A stretch of 64,000 nt of DNA, taken from assembly GCA_028673005.1 (NCBI GenBank), contig CM054115.1, forward strand, positions 193,510,370 through 193,574,369. Direction: 5' to 3'. A model generated the notes under the pieces. It was not told the DNA's origin. It ran no database searches and saw only the letters and a list, made by a program, of their open reading frames with translations. The position numbers and the translations under genes were made by a program. This document shows, in pieces, positions 10,740 through 22,419 of this stretch. The DNA comes from Tanypteryx hageni (Eukaryota; Arthropoda; Insecta; Odonata; Petaluridae). Each line of letters begins with the position of its first letter. The first letter of the stretch is position 1.

Positions 10740-12030
10740 TCTCTAGAAATATTATCAAAAATTTTTATGATGGTAGCCCTGCTCCTTAGCTCCGCTTTAT
10801 ACATCTTGTTTTCATTATCTAATGTTGTATAAATATTATATACAAATTGTAATTGAAATCCGTTAAGACAATTACTTCCAAATCCTTAATTACTGTAAAA
10901 GTTTCATTGTAATTGTATCACTCTTGTTTTGGATTATTCAGTTTAAATATGCAAATATGGTTTTGTATATATGTGCATATTGTAAATATTAAATTCGGTT
11001 AAAATTGATGCGGATAATTCAACATAAATACATGTATAATTTTTTTTGTCCTTTTATTGTGGCAGCCCCGCTTTCTATATCTATACATAAAATATTTATT
11101 TTGTAATATTATGCTGAATTCCTCTTTAAAACAAAATTTCTTTGTAAACGGTTAATCCAATTCCTCCCAAATTTACAATTACCGAAATAGTTAACTTTTC
11201 AATTGTGGAACCCATGCTTAGTCGATTTGGTCCAACCATAGCATTTTGGTCATTAATTTATGTTAGTATTCTATGTACCAGATTTGGTTGAAATCGGTTT
11301 AGCCAATTCTTCCCTGATATATGCGGACGGACGGACGGACATCACGAAGATAATAATGCTTTTCAGCAATGACGAAAAATACTAATAAAATTAATTTCTT
11401 TGGAAGTGAATGCGCAGAATCTAATTCCATTCAATACCGTAATTACTTCAAGAGTTTAATTTGTTATTATGGCGCACTCGTCCGTCTGATCCGAAACAAA
11501 TATGCTGGTATAGTTTTGAATATATGTATAAACTATAAATATTAAATATCGTTGAAAGTTATGTGAAAAGTTCAACACAAATATGTGCAAAGAATTTTTT
11601 GATTCCTTGTATGTACATTCATGAATTCTATATCCATAAAATACTTCTTTATTTCGTTTTAATATGTTGCACGTCTCCTTCATATAAAATTTCTTTGGTA
11701 TCGGTTTGGCCAGTCCCTAAATGAATTCAGGAAAACCGAAAAAATTAATTTGCAGTAGTGGCATCCCTGCTGGCTTGATGCACTCCTAATGTAACTTTTA
11801 TTCACGTATTTGTTAGAAGATTATATTTAACAAATTTAGTTGAAACTGGTTTGGCAAATCTATCCCGGAATTGTGAAAAAAAATGTTTCGAGTTGCAATA
11901 TACCCTTGTCCTGGATAGCTTATGCACAAAATCTCGAACACGTAATGTATTTATGTGAAGATTCTATATACCAAATTTTCTTTAAATCGATTCAGCTTAT
12001 TCTTCCCAATACACTAAAATTTCATTAACG
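10740..12030. repeat. Degenerate ~145-bp tandem repeat, first cluster
   Basis: A module of the form gtgGCAGCCCTGctc..., AAATTTcgTTgAAATCGgTTTaGCCAATTCtTCC, ..aattACcGAAAgag recurs through this stretch (anchors near 10769, 11064, 11205, 11465, 11757) at multiples of about 145 bp. A GGAC tetranucleotide run is at about 11325-11340. The same module recurs at 13490-14290. There is no coding potential. Confidence 0.6.
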
Positions 12031-12224
12031 ACGGCGGCGAACCTTACCTCGCGGAACGGCGGTGGTGAAACGGCTGCGGCGAAACGTCTCATTCCAGATC
12101 CGAAATGCCAAATGTTATAATATTAAGAGTCATTTATATATTTCAAATGTCTCATTCCACTGAATTCAAGCTCATAATCTCGGCAGTGAACAAAAAGTAG
12201 GGGAAAGGGGAAACCTCAAGAAAC
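12031..12224. other. GC-richer non-coding stretch at the hAT remnant's 5' side
   Basis: 12031-12090 carries CGGCGG/GAAACG-type short repeats unlike the AT-rich repeat on its left, so a junction lies near 12028. It is probably the outer part of the hAT remnant that follows; no clean terminal inverted repeat could be paired. Confidence 0.35.
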
Positions 12225-13440
12225 ATGAAGTCAGCAAACACAAGTGATCCAACAGGTGATGTCAAAAAACAATATATCCAACTTCGGATTGACTCCTATA
12301 TTACAGGTGACAATGTGACTATTCATATATCAGCAGAAACGTTCAAAAAAGGGGTGATTCAAATGATCGTTAATGTCGGTGTTTCACTTAAGACTTTTGG
12401 AGGAGAAGGTTTTAAATTAGTGGCAGGTCAAGTGCCCAAGCAAGCGGGTTTCAATACTGGAAATGAATCGATCTGAACTAGAGGCCTGCATACCCGCAGT
12501 TTACTCGACCCGGCCCACGGGTAGCCGCAGCAAAAGATGCGGGTCGGGTTTGGACACAAAAGGCACGTGTGCAGGTAAAGAGCGGGTACGAAAACTAGTT
12601 TTAATTCCAATGCAATCATATTCTCCAGACGAATTGACTGCATATACTGACTTAAAACTATATGACGACATTACTAATAATTTTGAATTTGTTTCCTTTT
12701 TTCAATTAAATTCTTTTGTAAAATTTGTAATTTTTGTAAAAATAATTCGTAAATAATTTAAATACATTTTTATCTTAAAAATGAATGTGTTTATGTACAA
12801 TTGCATTTCATTTGAATTTATACAAAATAAATGACTGTGACTCAGAAATACTTTTATTTTTTCACGATTTCTTGCTACGGATTTGTCTCTCGAGTTGGAC
12901 CGGGCAGTTAAAAATATATGGGTCGGGTCGGACAAGTAGACCTTCGGTGCGGGTTAATAGCCTGTGGGTACGGGTCGGGTATGGATTAATATTCTGCGGG
13001 TACAGGTCGGGTACGGGCTAAAAGTCTGCGGGTACGGGTCGGGTACGGGTGAAAAATATCATACCCATGTAGACCTCTAGTCTGAACCTCAATCATCAAG
13101 CTTGCTGAAGACAAGAGGAATGAATTGAAGGAATTCCTGGCGCAGAAAATGGTTTATCTAAAGATGGATGCTGTAAATCGGCATCAAAGAAATTGTGAGC
13201 AAATATCCAGTATTTTGACAAAGGCAAAATACAAATTAAAACCTTGGTTCTCATCTATACGGAAGGGAACCACAATTCATCTGCCGTGAAGAAAATGTTT
13301 GAAGATACGCTATGTAATTTTGGTATACCGAAGTATTAAGTTATCAGTGTCAGTGTGAACAATGCGGTTAATATGACCCACGCAGTTGCACTTCTAAATA
13401 AAGAAGATGAGAAACAAGTAGGGATGCACACGTGTTTCCC
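12225..13440 (+). pseudogene. hAT-like transposase remnant interrupted by a MITE
   Basis: 12225-12470 encodes QLRIDSYITGDNVTIHISAETFKKG and LKTFGGEGFKLVAG, resembling the region ahead of the hAT catalytic core. After the 601-bp insert (12479-13079) the reading resumes with IIKLAEDKRNELKEFLAQ, then VYLKMDAVNRHQRN (matching the hAT LKxDxxTRHxRS block with the first catalytic Asp). After a stop it continues with KKMFEDTLCNFGIPK and VSVNNAVNMTHAVALLNK (the VTDNASNM-type block, in which the Asp is now Asn). Stops and the D-to-N change show it is dead. The remnant splits two clusters of the 145-bp repeat. Confidence 0.52.
12479..13079. mobile_element. 601-bp non-autonomous hAT element (MITE) with 8-bp target duplication
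   Basis: The ends are inverted repeats: TAGAGGCCTGCAT at the left and, read from the right, TAGAGGTCTACAT. The flanks are ATCTGAAC (12471-12478) and GTCTGAAC (13080-13087), an 8-bp duplication with one mismatch as expected for hAT. Inside, near both ends, are arrays of GGGTACGGGTCGGGT-type subterminal repeats (clearest 12895-13060). The interior lacks a transposase. It sits inside a hAT transposase remnant. Confidence 0.78.
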
Positions 13441-13489
13441 GTGGAACAGATGTGCTTTTCGTCAAATTCGCCGCAATATAATCGTTTAC

Positions 13490-14290
13490 TAAAGTATTTG
13501 ATTTGAAATCAGAAAATTATTTTTCATTATATTGTGGTAGCCCTATTTTTTAGATTCGTTCTAAACATATTCATTTCGTTTTTCAATTCTTTACTCTTCC
13601 TACAAACGAAATTTCTTTAAAATCCGTCAAGCCAATACCTTCCAAATTAATAGTTACAGAAAATATTAGCCTTGATATTGTGGTAGCCCTGTTTGGTCAA
13701 CCCGGTTGATAATTAATACTTTGGTTATGTTGCCTTATATGATGATTATACGTTCTACCTTTGGTTAAAATCCATTATGTCAGTTCTCTAGAAATACGAT
13801 TAAAAATATTATTTTACTTTTTAGTATGATAGCCCTGCTCTTTAACTCCGCTTTAAACATCTTGATTTCATTACGGTATGTTGTACAAACCTTATATGCA
13901 AAATTTAGTTAAAATCCGTCCAGCCAATTCTCTCCAAATCCATAATTACTGAAAGAGTTTAATTTGTGATCGTGGCACCATTGTTTGACTGATGCGGTCC
14001 AAATATGAAATTTTGGTTTTGTATATGTCTTCATTAAAAATATTAAATTTTGTTAAAATTGATAGGGACAATTTAACACAAAAAGGTGTAAAAAAAAACA
14101 TTTTTATTACTTTTATTGTGGCAGCTCTGATTTCCATATCTACACTAAACATATTGATTTTGTTTTTCTATGTTGCACACCTTCTCCATTCAAAATTTCG
14201 TTGAAATCGGTTTGACCAATTCCTTCCAAATTCACAGTTACCGGAAAGTTAAACTTTGCAATTGTGGCACGCGTGCTGAATGGTTCTGCT
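13490..14290. repeat. Degenerate ~145-bp tandem repeat, second cluster
   Basis: Anchors (GTAGCCC / GTGGCAC) fall at about 13541, 13681, 13829, 13970, 14119 and 14264, giving spacings of 140, 148, 141, 149 and 145 bp. The alternation suggests a two-monomer (~290-bp) higher-order unit. Each unit contains AAATTT..TTaAAATCcGTc.AGCCAAT and an AATTACtGAAAG block. Confidence 0.62.
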
Positions 14291-14520
14291 CGAAATATAC
14301 CATCTTGGTCATTAATTAATGCTTCGTTTTTCGAATCGATTTCTACGGAATTAGAGAGCAAAGTCCAGCCATATCTGCCTCTCCACCCCATCTCCCTCCG
14401 TCCCTCATCTCCCTCTCCCTCTCTCCCCTCCCACGTTACCCCCACCTCGCGGCGATCCTTAATTAAGCGGAGACTCGGCATTGCGGCGGCCGCTGCCGTA
14501 CGAAGGGGTCATTTGGCGTT

Positions 14521-14640
14521 TGGGTGAAGGCCTAGGGGGCGGGAGGAGGGGGCGGTAGGAGGGGGCGGGAGGAGGTGGCGGGAGAAGGGGGCGGGAGGAG
14601 GGGACGCGAGGAGGGGGCGGTATGGATGATGGGGCGGGTT
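14521..14640 (+). repeat. G-rich 14-bp tandem repeat (GGGGGCGGGAGGAG)n
   Basis: About seven to eight degenerate copies of GGGGGCGGGAGGAG follow one another. The plus strand has many G-runs of three or more, so G-quadruplex formation is plausible. A pyrimidine-rich CTCCCTCTCC tract precedes it (14390-14430). The base composition differs sharply from the AT-rich surroundings. Confidence 0.65.
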
Positions 14641-14659
14641 TTTTTGGTGATTGGGTTGG

Positions 14660-16110
14660 GTTGGGTCGGATGGACTCCAGAATGGAAGGTCCTGGAAGGG
14701 AACGAACGGAGTGAGGGAGCCTTTTAATCGTTAGCTCTTCTCCCCTTGGAGTCCACGGGCAAAGAGGGAAGTCAGCGGAACCTTATTATTCCGAATATCA
14801 TTTCTGGCGCACTCGGTCTGCATTTCCACGTGTGTCCGTTTGAGATTTCATTAGTTTCGGCGCAGGAATCCGAAGTTTCCATATCAACATGTACGCATTC
14901 GAACGGCGAGATTTATACCCAATGACTGCAGTTCCTTAAGGTCTAATGCGTCGCCAAATATTATTTTCGAATATTCCTTCAATATAATTAACAAAAACTC
15001 AACCACCAGTTGGTTCCGCAGAACGACGTAATTGTGCTCCAGTCCCAGAGCTGTTTTGTTTCTCATTACGGTTATTTTTTTTCAAAATCTCTGAAAACTT
15101 GTGGAATTCGCTCGAGTTGCACTAATTCGGATGTGTTAATAACCTGACATTTAGATCTATTTCCATTTTGGTTTCGACAATTAAAAGTTCCACAAGTTTC
15201 GGTGATTTTACTAAATTTTTGTTATTCAAAATTCAGTTTAGATGAAAACGTATATTATTTGTGACGCATTGCATTACCTATAGTAAGTCCAAATAATGAT
15301 TCTCTTGAAAGCACATTTCATATGCGGAAGTAGTATAAAGCAACTATGTCTATTGGCTGAAACTTTAATATCACACACAACGCCACAAAAAAACAAACCC
15401 ACAAAAATTATATTAATTATAAATTACTAGTATAAAAGTCCGCCAATATGACGGGTATGCGTGGATTAAATATTAATTTTTAAGGCGCTTCCAATTCTTC
15501 CTCCTTTTCTCTCGCCCATTCTCCTCCCTCATATTTTAAGTTTATATATGATTTTTTCCGATCTTTCGACATTTCATTAAGAGGTTGCAATGAAATAATA
15601 TCATGAAAGACAAAAACCGATTGAAAATGCATGTGAAAAGTTTCATGTAAATTTAAAACAAATGAACATGTATTGCAAAACTTTAAGCCAGAAAGGACTC
15701 CAATGCATTGTGATGATGGACAACTCAACATTTCAAAAAGAAAGATACTTCAGGCGGTCATTGAAAATATCTTTTCGTTTGCAAATTTTATTGAGCAGTT
15801 TAAAGCAAATTACTATATTGACAATGATTATGATTAATTTATTTCGATAACTAAGCAAGATATTTGACGCATGGCTTGTGCATTTATAATGATTGCAAAA
15901 AATGTGTGAATTAAAAAAGCTACTTACTAAGTTCTTTCGTCGTCAAGGTAAACAAAATAAAAAGTTAATTAAAATATGGGTGTCTTATGTTCGTTCGCAT
16001 TTCTTCCACCCCTTAGAAATGGCACTGCAGTAAACAAACATATTGTTCAAATTAAGCGGTCATTACTTCCCTTTCGATTGAAATGCATTCAAAATATATA
16101 AGAAGAGTTC
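14660..16110. other. No supported feature
   Basis: This is AT-rich single-copy-looking sequence with short ORFs of no recognisable content. I see no repeats, RNA genes or transposon ends that I can support. Confidence 0.45.
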
Positions 16111-16114
16111 TCAC

Positions 16115-16240
16115 AATTGATTTGAAATACAATATCAAAGTTCATGTCATGTCATTGCTTTTAGATATAGACGTAATTTTTCTAGATCATCAACAATGCC
16201 GTCGCCCTTGATGGCGAAATTTTTTCGTCTAAAATTTAAC
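16115..16240 (+). repeat. Dispersed repeat, empty-site paralogue of the SINE locus
   Basis: This segment (CACAATTGATTTGAAATAC..., TATAGACGTAATTTTTCTAGATCA..., GCCGTCGCCC...) aligns with 21854-21889 joined to 22325-22420. The second copy carries the 435-bp SINE between its halves; this one does not, so it shows the pre-insertion state. The repeat itself is unclassified. Confidence 0.65.
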
Positions 16241-18607
16241 CAAATATTCGTGTTAATAACGAATTTGATGAAAAATTCGACTCGTACTCGAAAATCAATG
16301 GCTTGAAAATAATATCCGTTCTTTTGAGCGTCTTTTGGTGCGTTTCATATTCATATCGCAATTTTAAGTGATTTTAAAATGCAAATGAAAAATGTGATGC
16401 AACTGTGCAAACGTGTAGACGTGAAAACCGTGCAAACACCCAAAAAGATGGACAGAATTCTCTTTAATATATGTATTAGATACGTATTATACAACACTTT
16501 CTTAGAAATGTTCCACTTGGCAGGAAATTTCACAATAGTAAAACTGAAAGGCATTAAAGATCCTCAAAACACCGAAAGTGTGCAGAATTCCTGATACTCT
16601 GACTATTATGCGCACAGTAAAAAAGAGCAGTATCAAATTTCTAGAACATTTTTTTATGAAAAATATCACATTTATGAAGAAGTCCACTCATGAAAGTTGC
16701 TATTTCCACTATTATTTTCCAAAATCTAGATTAAAAAGAACTTTTTTTCTTTAAGATAGGTATTTCACTGTATTTGCAAAAATGTTCTTCTATTTATCGT
16801 GATTTACAAACCCAGTATCTCTCGTTATGCCCTTAAGGATTGGACTGAGTCATAATGACCTGTTTCCGATCGAATTCTCTAAATGCTTTTATAACATTGC
16901 ATAAGCTAAGTACAGGTTTCCTATCGCTGCTATCGAGTAATCCAGAACTGTCTAGGCGCATACTGAATCTTCTTTCCATCGTCGTTTCCACTGCAGACGC
17001 AACGCTTTCAGAGGCTCGTTCTTGGGCAACTGGTTTATGGTCTTTAGTTTTTATTTGCTTTTGATTACTTGCGCCCTTGCAATGTCTTATTCTGTGTGTG
17101 GAGCGATTTATGATCAGATAAAGTCTCAAGCACGTCTACGATTTGTCCATAAGGATTAGAAAAATCCGCGTTTGAAACATGACTAGCTTTTTGCTCATTA
17201 GCGAAGCACTCTCGTCGAATTCTCTCTCCCAGTCCCTAGGTCGGCGTCGGGTATCATACGCGAAACTGCGAATTCTACAGAAAAATTTGAGAATTTAATT
17301 TGAACCTTTCATCGATATAACAAAATAAAAGTATATTAGTAGGCAGGCAAATGTAATGCATGAAGCACGCAAATAAAATAAATCCGATTTAGTGATAAAA
17401 CATCAGAGACAGTAGCTCGGTTCTACTTTATGTAGTTTCAGGAAATGCTCTTCGGTATTGCGATCGTATAAAGGCATTCGACCAAAATAACTGAACCTAA
17501 AAGTCGTGTTTTAAAAATCACTTCAGTCGCTATCATAAAATTCCCTTTACGAGTGGCATATTGATGCACTGGCTAATGCCGTTCGTGAAATGCCATCGCA
17601 ATTAAAGACGCAAAGAAAGGAATTTTATTTTTATCGAGTAAATTTAATTTTTTTTATTTAATAGAGATAAATTCATTTAGATCCGAAAAGAAATATAAAA
17701 AGTCTGACAAAATGATAAAAAAATCGATGCAGCGACTAATGTGACTTTTCAGTATTTTTGGAAACGTTTATCGCGCAATAATTCAGAGAAATTAATTGTA
17801 CGTACTTATGCAAAAATAAATCTCTTCAATTCTATTAAAAAACAATAAATTCTCTCTTTTTTATTCGATTCAAATGACGGAAATATGTTTCGATTTAAAT
17901 TAAAAAATTGAATATTCATCGAGCTTTCAGCAGAAAACCATATATCGCCGTACGAATTAAATTCGTTATCTTTATAGAGGAATTGGGGTGGACGGTTTCC
18001 CGCACCAAAATCATACGCTTTGACAAAAATTGATTGATAGAGAAAGATAAAGCGACGTCCTGAAATTCTGTTTCAGTTACATCCGAGTGACTGCCATTAT
18101 GTTATCCCTCAAAAACGAAAAAAAATAAACATTTAACAATATTATTCTAAAAGCAGAATGTAGAAATTCAACTCTTTTTCATCGATGCCGTGCACCATTT
18201 CCTAAATCAATAGAATTTCTTGCATGTGTTTATTTGTAAATGCTGTAAATTATCTTACGCAACAATGATTGTTAGACGATAGCAGAGAAATGAGATAAAA
18301 TAAATTGTGAATATTTTCTACATACATTCTTAAATTTTCAAGAAAATTGAAAGAGATATATATGTTTGTAGTCAGTAATTACTTGGATACGGATCGGTTT
18401 CAAGAATAAAATCTGAATTTTCAATTCTCTCATTTATCTCGGTATGGGTAATCGAATCTCCTGAAGTGGAGACATAATTAAATCCTGCATAATTCCATAG
18501 CTAATATTTACGATTGGTTTAATTTTCCCAAAATGTTCATTGCAGGTATAGCCATTTTGGATCTTAGAGTAATGATCGAGCATTGGGTGAATTTGTAGGA
18601 GATCGTT
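16241..18607. other. No supported feature
   Basis: This is AT-rich DNA with several ORFs of 60-98 codons, including a minus-strand 98-codon frame at 16833-17129. None has a recognisable domain or coding-like context. No RNA gene or transposon end was found. Confidence 0.4.
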
Positions 18608-18799
18608 TTGATTCCATCACAGAAGACAGCATTAGCTGCGAAACCGAAGAATCGTGTTGCCACGACCCAAAAGTTACCGGTTGCAAACAACAACAATAAT
18701 TGTAGTATAATCAGAGATGGTATCACTGCAATTCAGGATATAAAAGGTGACTCTGAACAAATGCCGCGTCCATATCAGACCAGAAATAGAGCTTCTTAG
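18608..18799 (+). CDS. Hypothetical 63-aa ORF
   Basis: The peptide is Lys/Asn/Gln-rich (ends RPYQTRNRAS) and matches nothing I recognise. Its composition is less biased than its neighbours, and a polypyrimidine-poor TTGCAG precedes it at about 18541, so it could be a last exon. That is speculative, and a chance ORF is equally likely. Confidence 0.15.
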   Translation: MIPSQKTALAAKPKNRVATTQKLPVANNNNNCSIIRDGITAIQDIKGDSEQMPRPYQTRNRAS

Positions 18800-19494
18800 A
18801 ACGTGTCAACTTGGCGAAAGATAGAGCGTTCTCTTAATTCACTTTATTGTGGAAAGAAAGTTCAAGTTACACTACGATAATGGACTCTATGAATTGATGT
18901 AGTGCTTCAGCCAATATGGCTAACCCCCGACAGATATTTACAGCCTAAACTAAAATTTATCCGTAATAGGGATATATTATATAACACGAAGAGATGATCA
19001 ATAGAATAAGATACTTAACCGCAATAATGTATGCAAGTTTGCTTTAGATGGAATTTTTTAGCTCTGGAATTTTTTCTTCTTCAAGTTTTGAGCTGTAGAG
19101 CTTTAATTCTCCGCCTTTCAACTAGGTACGAAACTTTTTAAATTACGCAATTACAAATTCGGTTATAACCGACAAACTGTCTTCCGTAGCATGGTTTTTA
19201 ACTCCTTCACTTATGGTTTTATGAAAAATTGGCAAAAGCAATGAGAAAAACACACATTCATATAGATTGTTATATTATAATAAAAATCAGCACAAATTAT
19301 TACATTAACATTGTAATAAAAATGGGAAACTCGATTATCATACCTTATAAATTTTTAAAACACACTTTCAGTGGAAAGTGTATGTTAGATGCATCATTTT
19401 AATTCATATAATATTTACATAGAATTAAAATACTCCGAGTAAATTTAATCGTTTAAATAATCCTTTTGTTAATTAGAGCATAAACTAGACAGGT
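18800..19494. other. No supported feature
   Basis: The stretch is AT-rich and non-coding. The minus-strand LINE stops abruptly at about 19495, and no 3' untranslated region or tail could be recognised here. Confidence 0.4.
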
Positions 19495-20842
19495 TTAAAT
19501 CGATACACCTTCCGTAATGAATTTCTCGAATATAATTTTAAAATACGGCGCGATTTCATAAGCTAACACTTTCAATACTCGCGCGGGTATTTCCTCCGGT
19601 CCAGGAGATTTATTTGGTTTAACTGAATGAAGTTGGAGCGCGATACCATTTTCGAAAAATATCAAATCTTCCATCGAGTCGCCCTGATGCATAGGAATAG
19701 GAGTTTCACATTTATCGTCATTAGGAGTAAAAGCTTTCTGAAAGTGTTGATTTAATAGGGTTGCTTTTTCCACACTATCGTGAACTAGATTTCCCGTTTA
19801 CGATTTCAGTGACTTCTCTGACGAAAGACCAAAATGCTTTCGGGTTCTCTTTCAAGTTATCATGTAAAACCTTATTTTTCTAATTGTGAAACGCATTACG
19901 CATTTACACTCTGGCTATGGAGCACGCCTCCTTGTATTGCTGCCTTAACGTTGCAATCTGTTTGACCGTAGCTGTTGAGGATGTGTTATTTACGCGAGAG
20001 TGGAGTTTTCTTTGCCGCCGGATAGCGCTCCTACCTTCCTGGTTGTACCATTTAGGTTCTGCATTTTCACGCTTTAGTTTGCTTGGAATAACTTTATCTG
20101 TACACTCTCGCATCATATCTCTGAACATGCACCAGGATTCTTCCGCGTATGCAATATCTGTTACATATTAGCATATTTATTTCGCACAAAAGATCTAATC
20201 TAGTGAAATCGGCTTTGGTGAATACATAAAGCTTTCTTTTAGCCTTAACCTGTTTCTCAATGTTGAGCTGAAACTCCACGTACACTGCCTTGTGATTGAT
20301 TATTCCCTCAGCATCAGATACCCTATTCATACGTTCAGGAAGATTAGTAGCCAATAAATCTAATATATTTTTAAATCTCGTGGGAAATCTGACTAACTGA
20401 TACAATGACTGTTTGCCGAAAGTTTCAAGTAAAGTCTCGCACGGTTCACGTTCACTACCTCCGGAATAAAAGCAATTATTCCTCCAATCAATTGACGGAA
20501 GTTTGAAACGCCCCCTATTATAATGGCTTTATCTTTATTAATCGAACTTAGCGTCGCTACTTGTTTCTCTAGATAATAAATAGTTTCCACGCTCGCACTT
20601 GGTGGTCTATAAAAGGCGCATATATTTACAGTTTCACAGTCGCCCCCTTTCACACTACATCAAACACTTGCGACTTCGTCGTCATTAATCTGTATTGGGT
20701 AAATTTCGTATTTATTGCTAACTGCTGTAAAGATTCCACCTCCCGACCGGCTACATCGATCTTTTCTAAAAACGCTATAGTCACGAGGAAAGATCTCCTG
20801 ACTGGCTATGTCCGCCGTTAGCCAACTTTCTGTACCTATCAC
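19495..20842 (-). pseudogene. CR1/L2-like LINE ORF2: endonuclease and start of reverse transcriptase
   Basis: In minus-strand order the frames read IGTESWLTADIASQEIFPRDY and FRKDRCSRSGGG (start of the APE-type endonuclease), VNICAFYRPPSAS, IIIGGVSNF (normally GDFN; catalytic Asp lost), NILDLLATNLPERM, GIINHKAVYVEF (SDH changed to NHK), then KWYNQEGRSAIRRQRKLH and, in the reverse transcriptase, ALQLHSVKPNKSPGPEEIPARVLK. Several frameshifts and stops separate these. The copy ends at about 19495 before the catalytic YADD, so most of the reverse transcriptase is gone. ORF1-like sequence lies upstream at 20926-21399 on the same strand. Confidence 0.72.
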
Positions 20843-20925
20843 TACGTCAGCACGCAGACTACGAATAATATATTGATAGAATAAATCGATCTGAAGATCC
20901 TATGCAGACAGGCATAAACTGTAAA

Positions 20926-21399
20926 TTTGGGAATAATTTTGTAACGAGGATACCGAGGAGACGGGAGCGAGTGCTGGCGTAACGGCTGTGGAGTCGTCCT
21001 CCGACAACACCGCAAACCGATTGCTAACAGGAATAGGGTCCACCGAAGCGTTACCAACTCCCTGCCTCCGCAGCACCACCCCACGATCCCCCAAGTGGAC
21101 ACCACACACCACTCATCGGGCTTCCGGACCGGAGGACCCTCGATCCGCGAAAAGGAGGCAGGAGCCTCCCCGATCGCTCTGCCTGCTTCCGCACCCAGGC
21201 GAACCCGAGCCGCCATTTTGGCGCGGTTTGCTCTCAGGGAAGAACCCGCACCCCTCTCACGCGCCAAATCTGCCTCCGACCTTTCTACCCTCTGAAGGAG
21301 GTCCGCAACCACCCTCTCCAGCTCCGTGATCCGAGACCTCATGGCCTCGCAACCAGCGTCGCGCAAGAAGGAGGAAACAGGAGTCCTCGGAGCAGCCAT
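20926..21399 (-). pseudogene. LINE ORF1-like coiled-coil protein remnant
   Basis: The minus-strand ATG at 21399 begins MAAPRTPVSSFLRD, followed by a coiled-coil-like stretch (ITELERVVADLLQRVERSEADLARE quoted in part: ELERVVADLLQRVERSEADL). After a frameshift near 21110 the alternative frame gives SNRFAVLSEDDSTAVTPALAPVSS, like the NRF.vL block common at the end of such ORF1 proteins. Position and strand fit ORF1 of the CR1-like LINE just downstream. The 39-bp segment shared with 9640-9678 lies between the two ORFs. Confidence 0.48.
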
Positions 21400-21853
21400 C
21401 CTAACCTCTTAAGTAATCTGTCCTATCTACAAATTTTATTTAAACTAACGTAAATACGCGGTTAGCTACTTCGTTGACTGGCCTCAAGTTTAAAATCTAG
21501 GGCCGAACGCAGGTAAAAAGTGAAAGGGATAGAGTGATTCACTATGAAAACAACGTTAGTAAACAGGCAAGAAAGATTAGCACAGGAGCACGTAGATCTA
21601 GAATCTAAATAAATACGTACGCAAGGATAGTTAAGAACGGAGAAGGTAATAAGCTACTATAAATAAAATTACAAAACAATTATGGATGGAGTTGTTTGAG
21701 AGAAGCTATTAGTTACTACGAAATGGCAAGAGAAAGATGAGTGTAGCGTTTCGTTCAGAGATCAATTAACTAAACTACAACACAAATAACGCAAGAAGAT
21801 GATAAAAATAATAAAAATAGGTAATAAAAATAAATAGAATATAGAATACTTAT
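21400..21853. other. Possible LINE leader or flank, no gene
   Basis: On the minus strand this lies upstream of the ORF1-like frame and may include the LINE leader. No promoter motif, ORF or repeat was recognised. Confidence 0.35.
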
Positions 21854-21889
21854 CACAATTGATTTGAAATACAATATCAAAGTTCATGT

Positions 21890-22324
21890 GATATCTGAGT
21901 CCAGCTTGATTCGGCTCTATCCTACTCACAATGGGTATATTAGAGGTAGTGCAATGAATAGCCAGGAAGGGAGGAGAGAAACCCGGTGCCGGCATTTGCC
22001 TGCTCTTGCGAAGAACACCAGGGGGGCCAACTGCTTAACGTTCCTTCCGAAGGACGGAGTGTTGATTTGAGCGCGGAAGAACACCAGGGGGGCCAACTGC
22101 TTAACGTTCTTTCCGAAGGGCGGAGTGTTGATTTGAGCGCGGTCCTCATTTTCTATTTCCTCATTGGCTCGTCCTCGTCACCTTAGTTCCAACACGCACA
22201 AATAGGGGGCCGGCGCGTCCTCGGAAACAATCCTCCAAGGATTCGAACCGGGTGTCGCACTTTTAACAAATCGTACGGTGGGGCCAACACTCTAACCACT
22301 ACACCACCGGCTCTCCCTAAAAGG
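21890..22324 (-). mobile_element. tRNA-derived SINE, 435 bp, with target duplication
   Basis: The insert is bounded by GTTCATGT at 21882-21889 and 22325-22332. The minus strand starts with a tRNA-like head: box A-like TGGTGTAGTGGTTAGAG (22291-22307) and a perfect box B GGTTCGAATCC (22239-22249), an internal RNA polymerase III promoter. The body carries a 66-bp tandem duplication (22011-22076 and 22077-22142, about 96% alike). The body also occurs at 4291-4504. Comparison with 16115-16240 gives the empty site. Confidence 0.78.
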
Positions 22325-22419
22325 TTCATGTCATTTATTACTTTTACATATAGACGTAATTTTGCTAGATCAGCACCAATGCCGTCGCCCCTGACGACGA
22401 AATTTAGTCGTCTAAAATT

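Noticed and set aside
16833..17129. 98-codon minus-strand ORF as a host gene
   Set aside because: No domain, no conserved context, and an overlapping ORF on the other strand.
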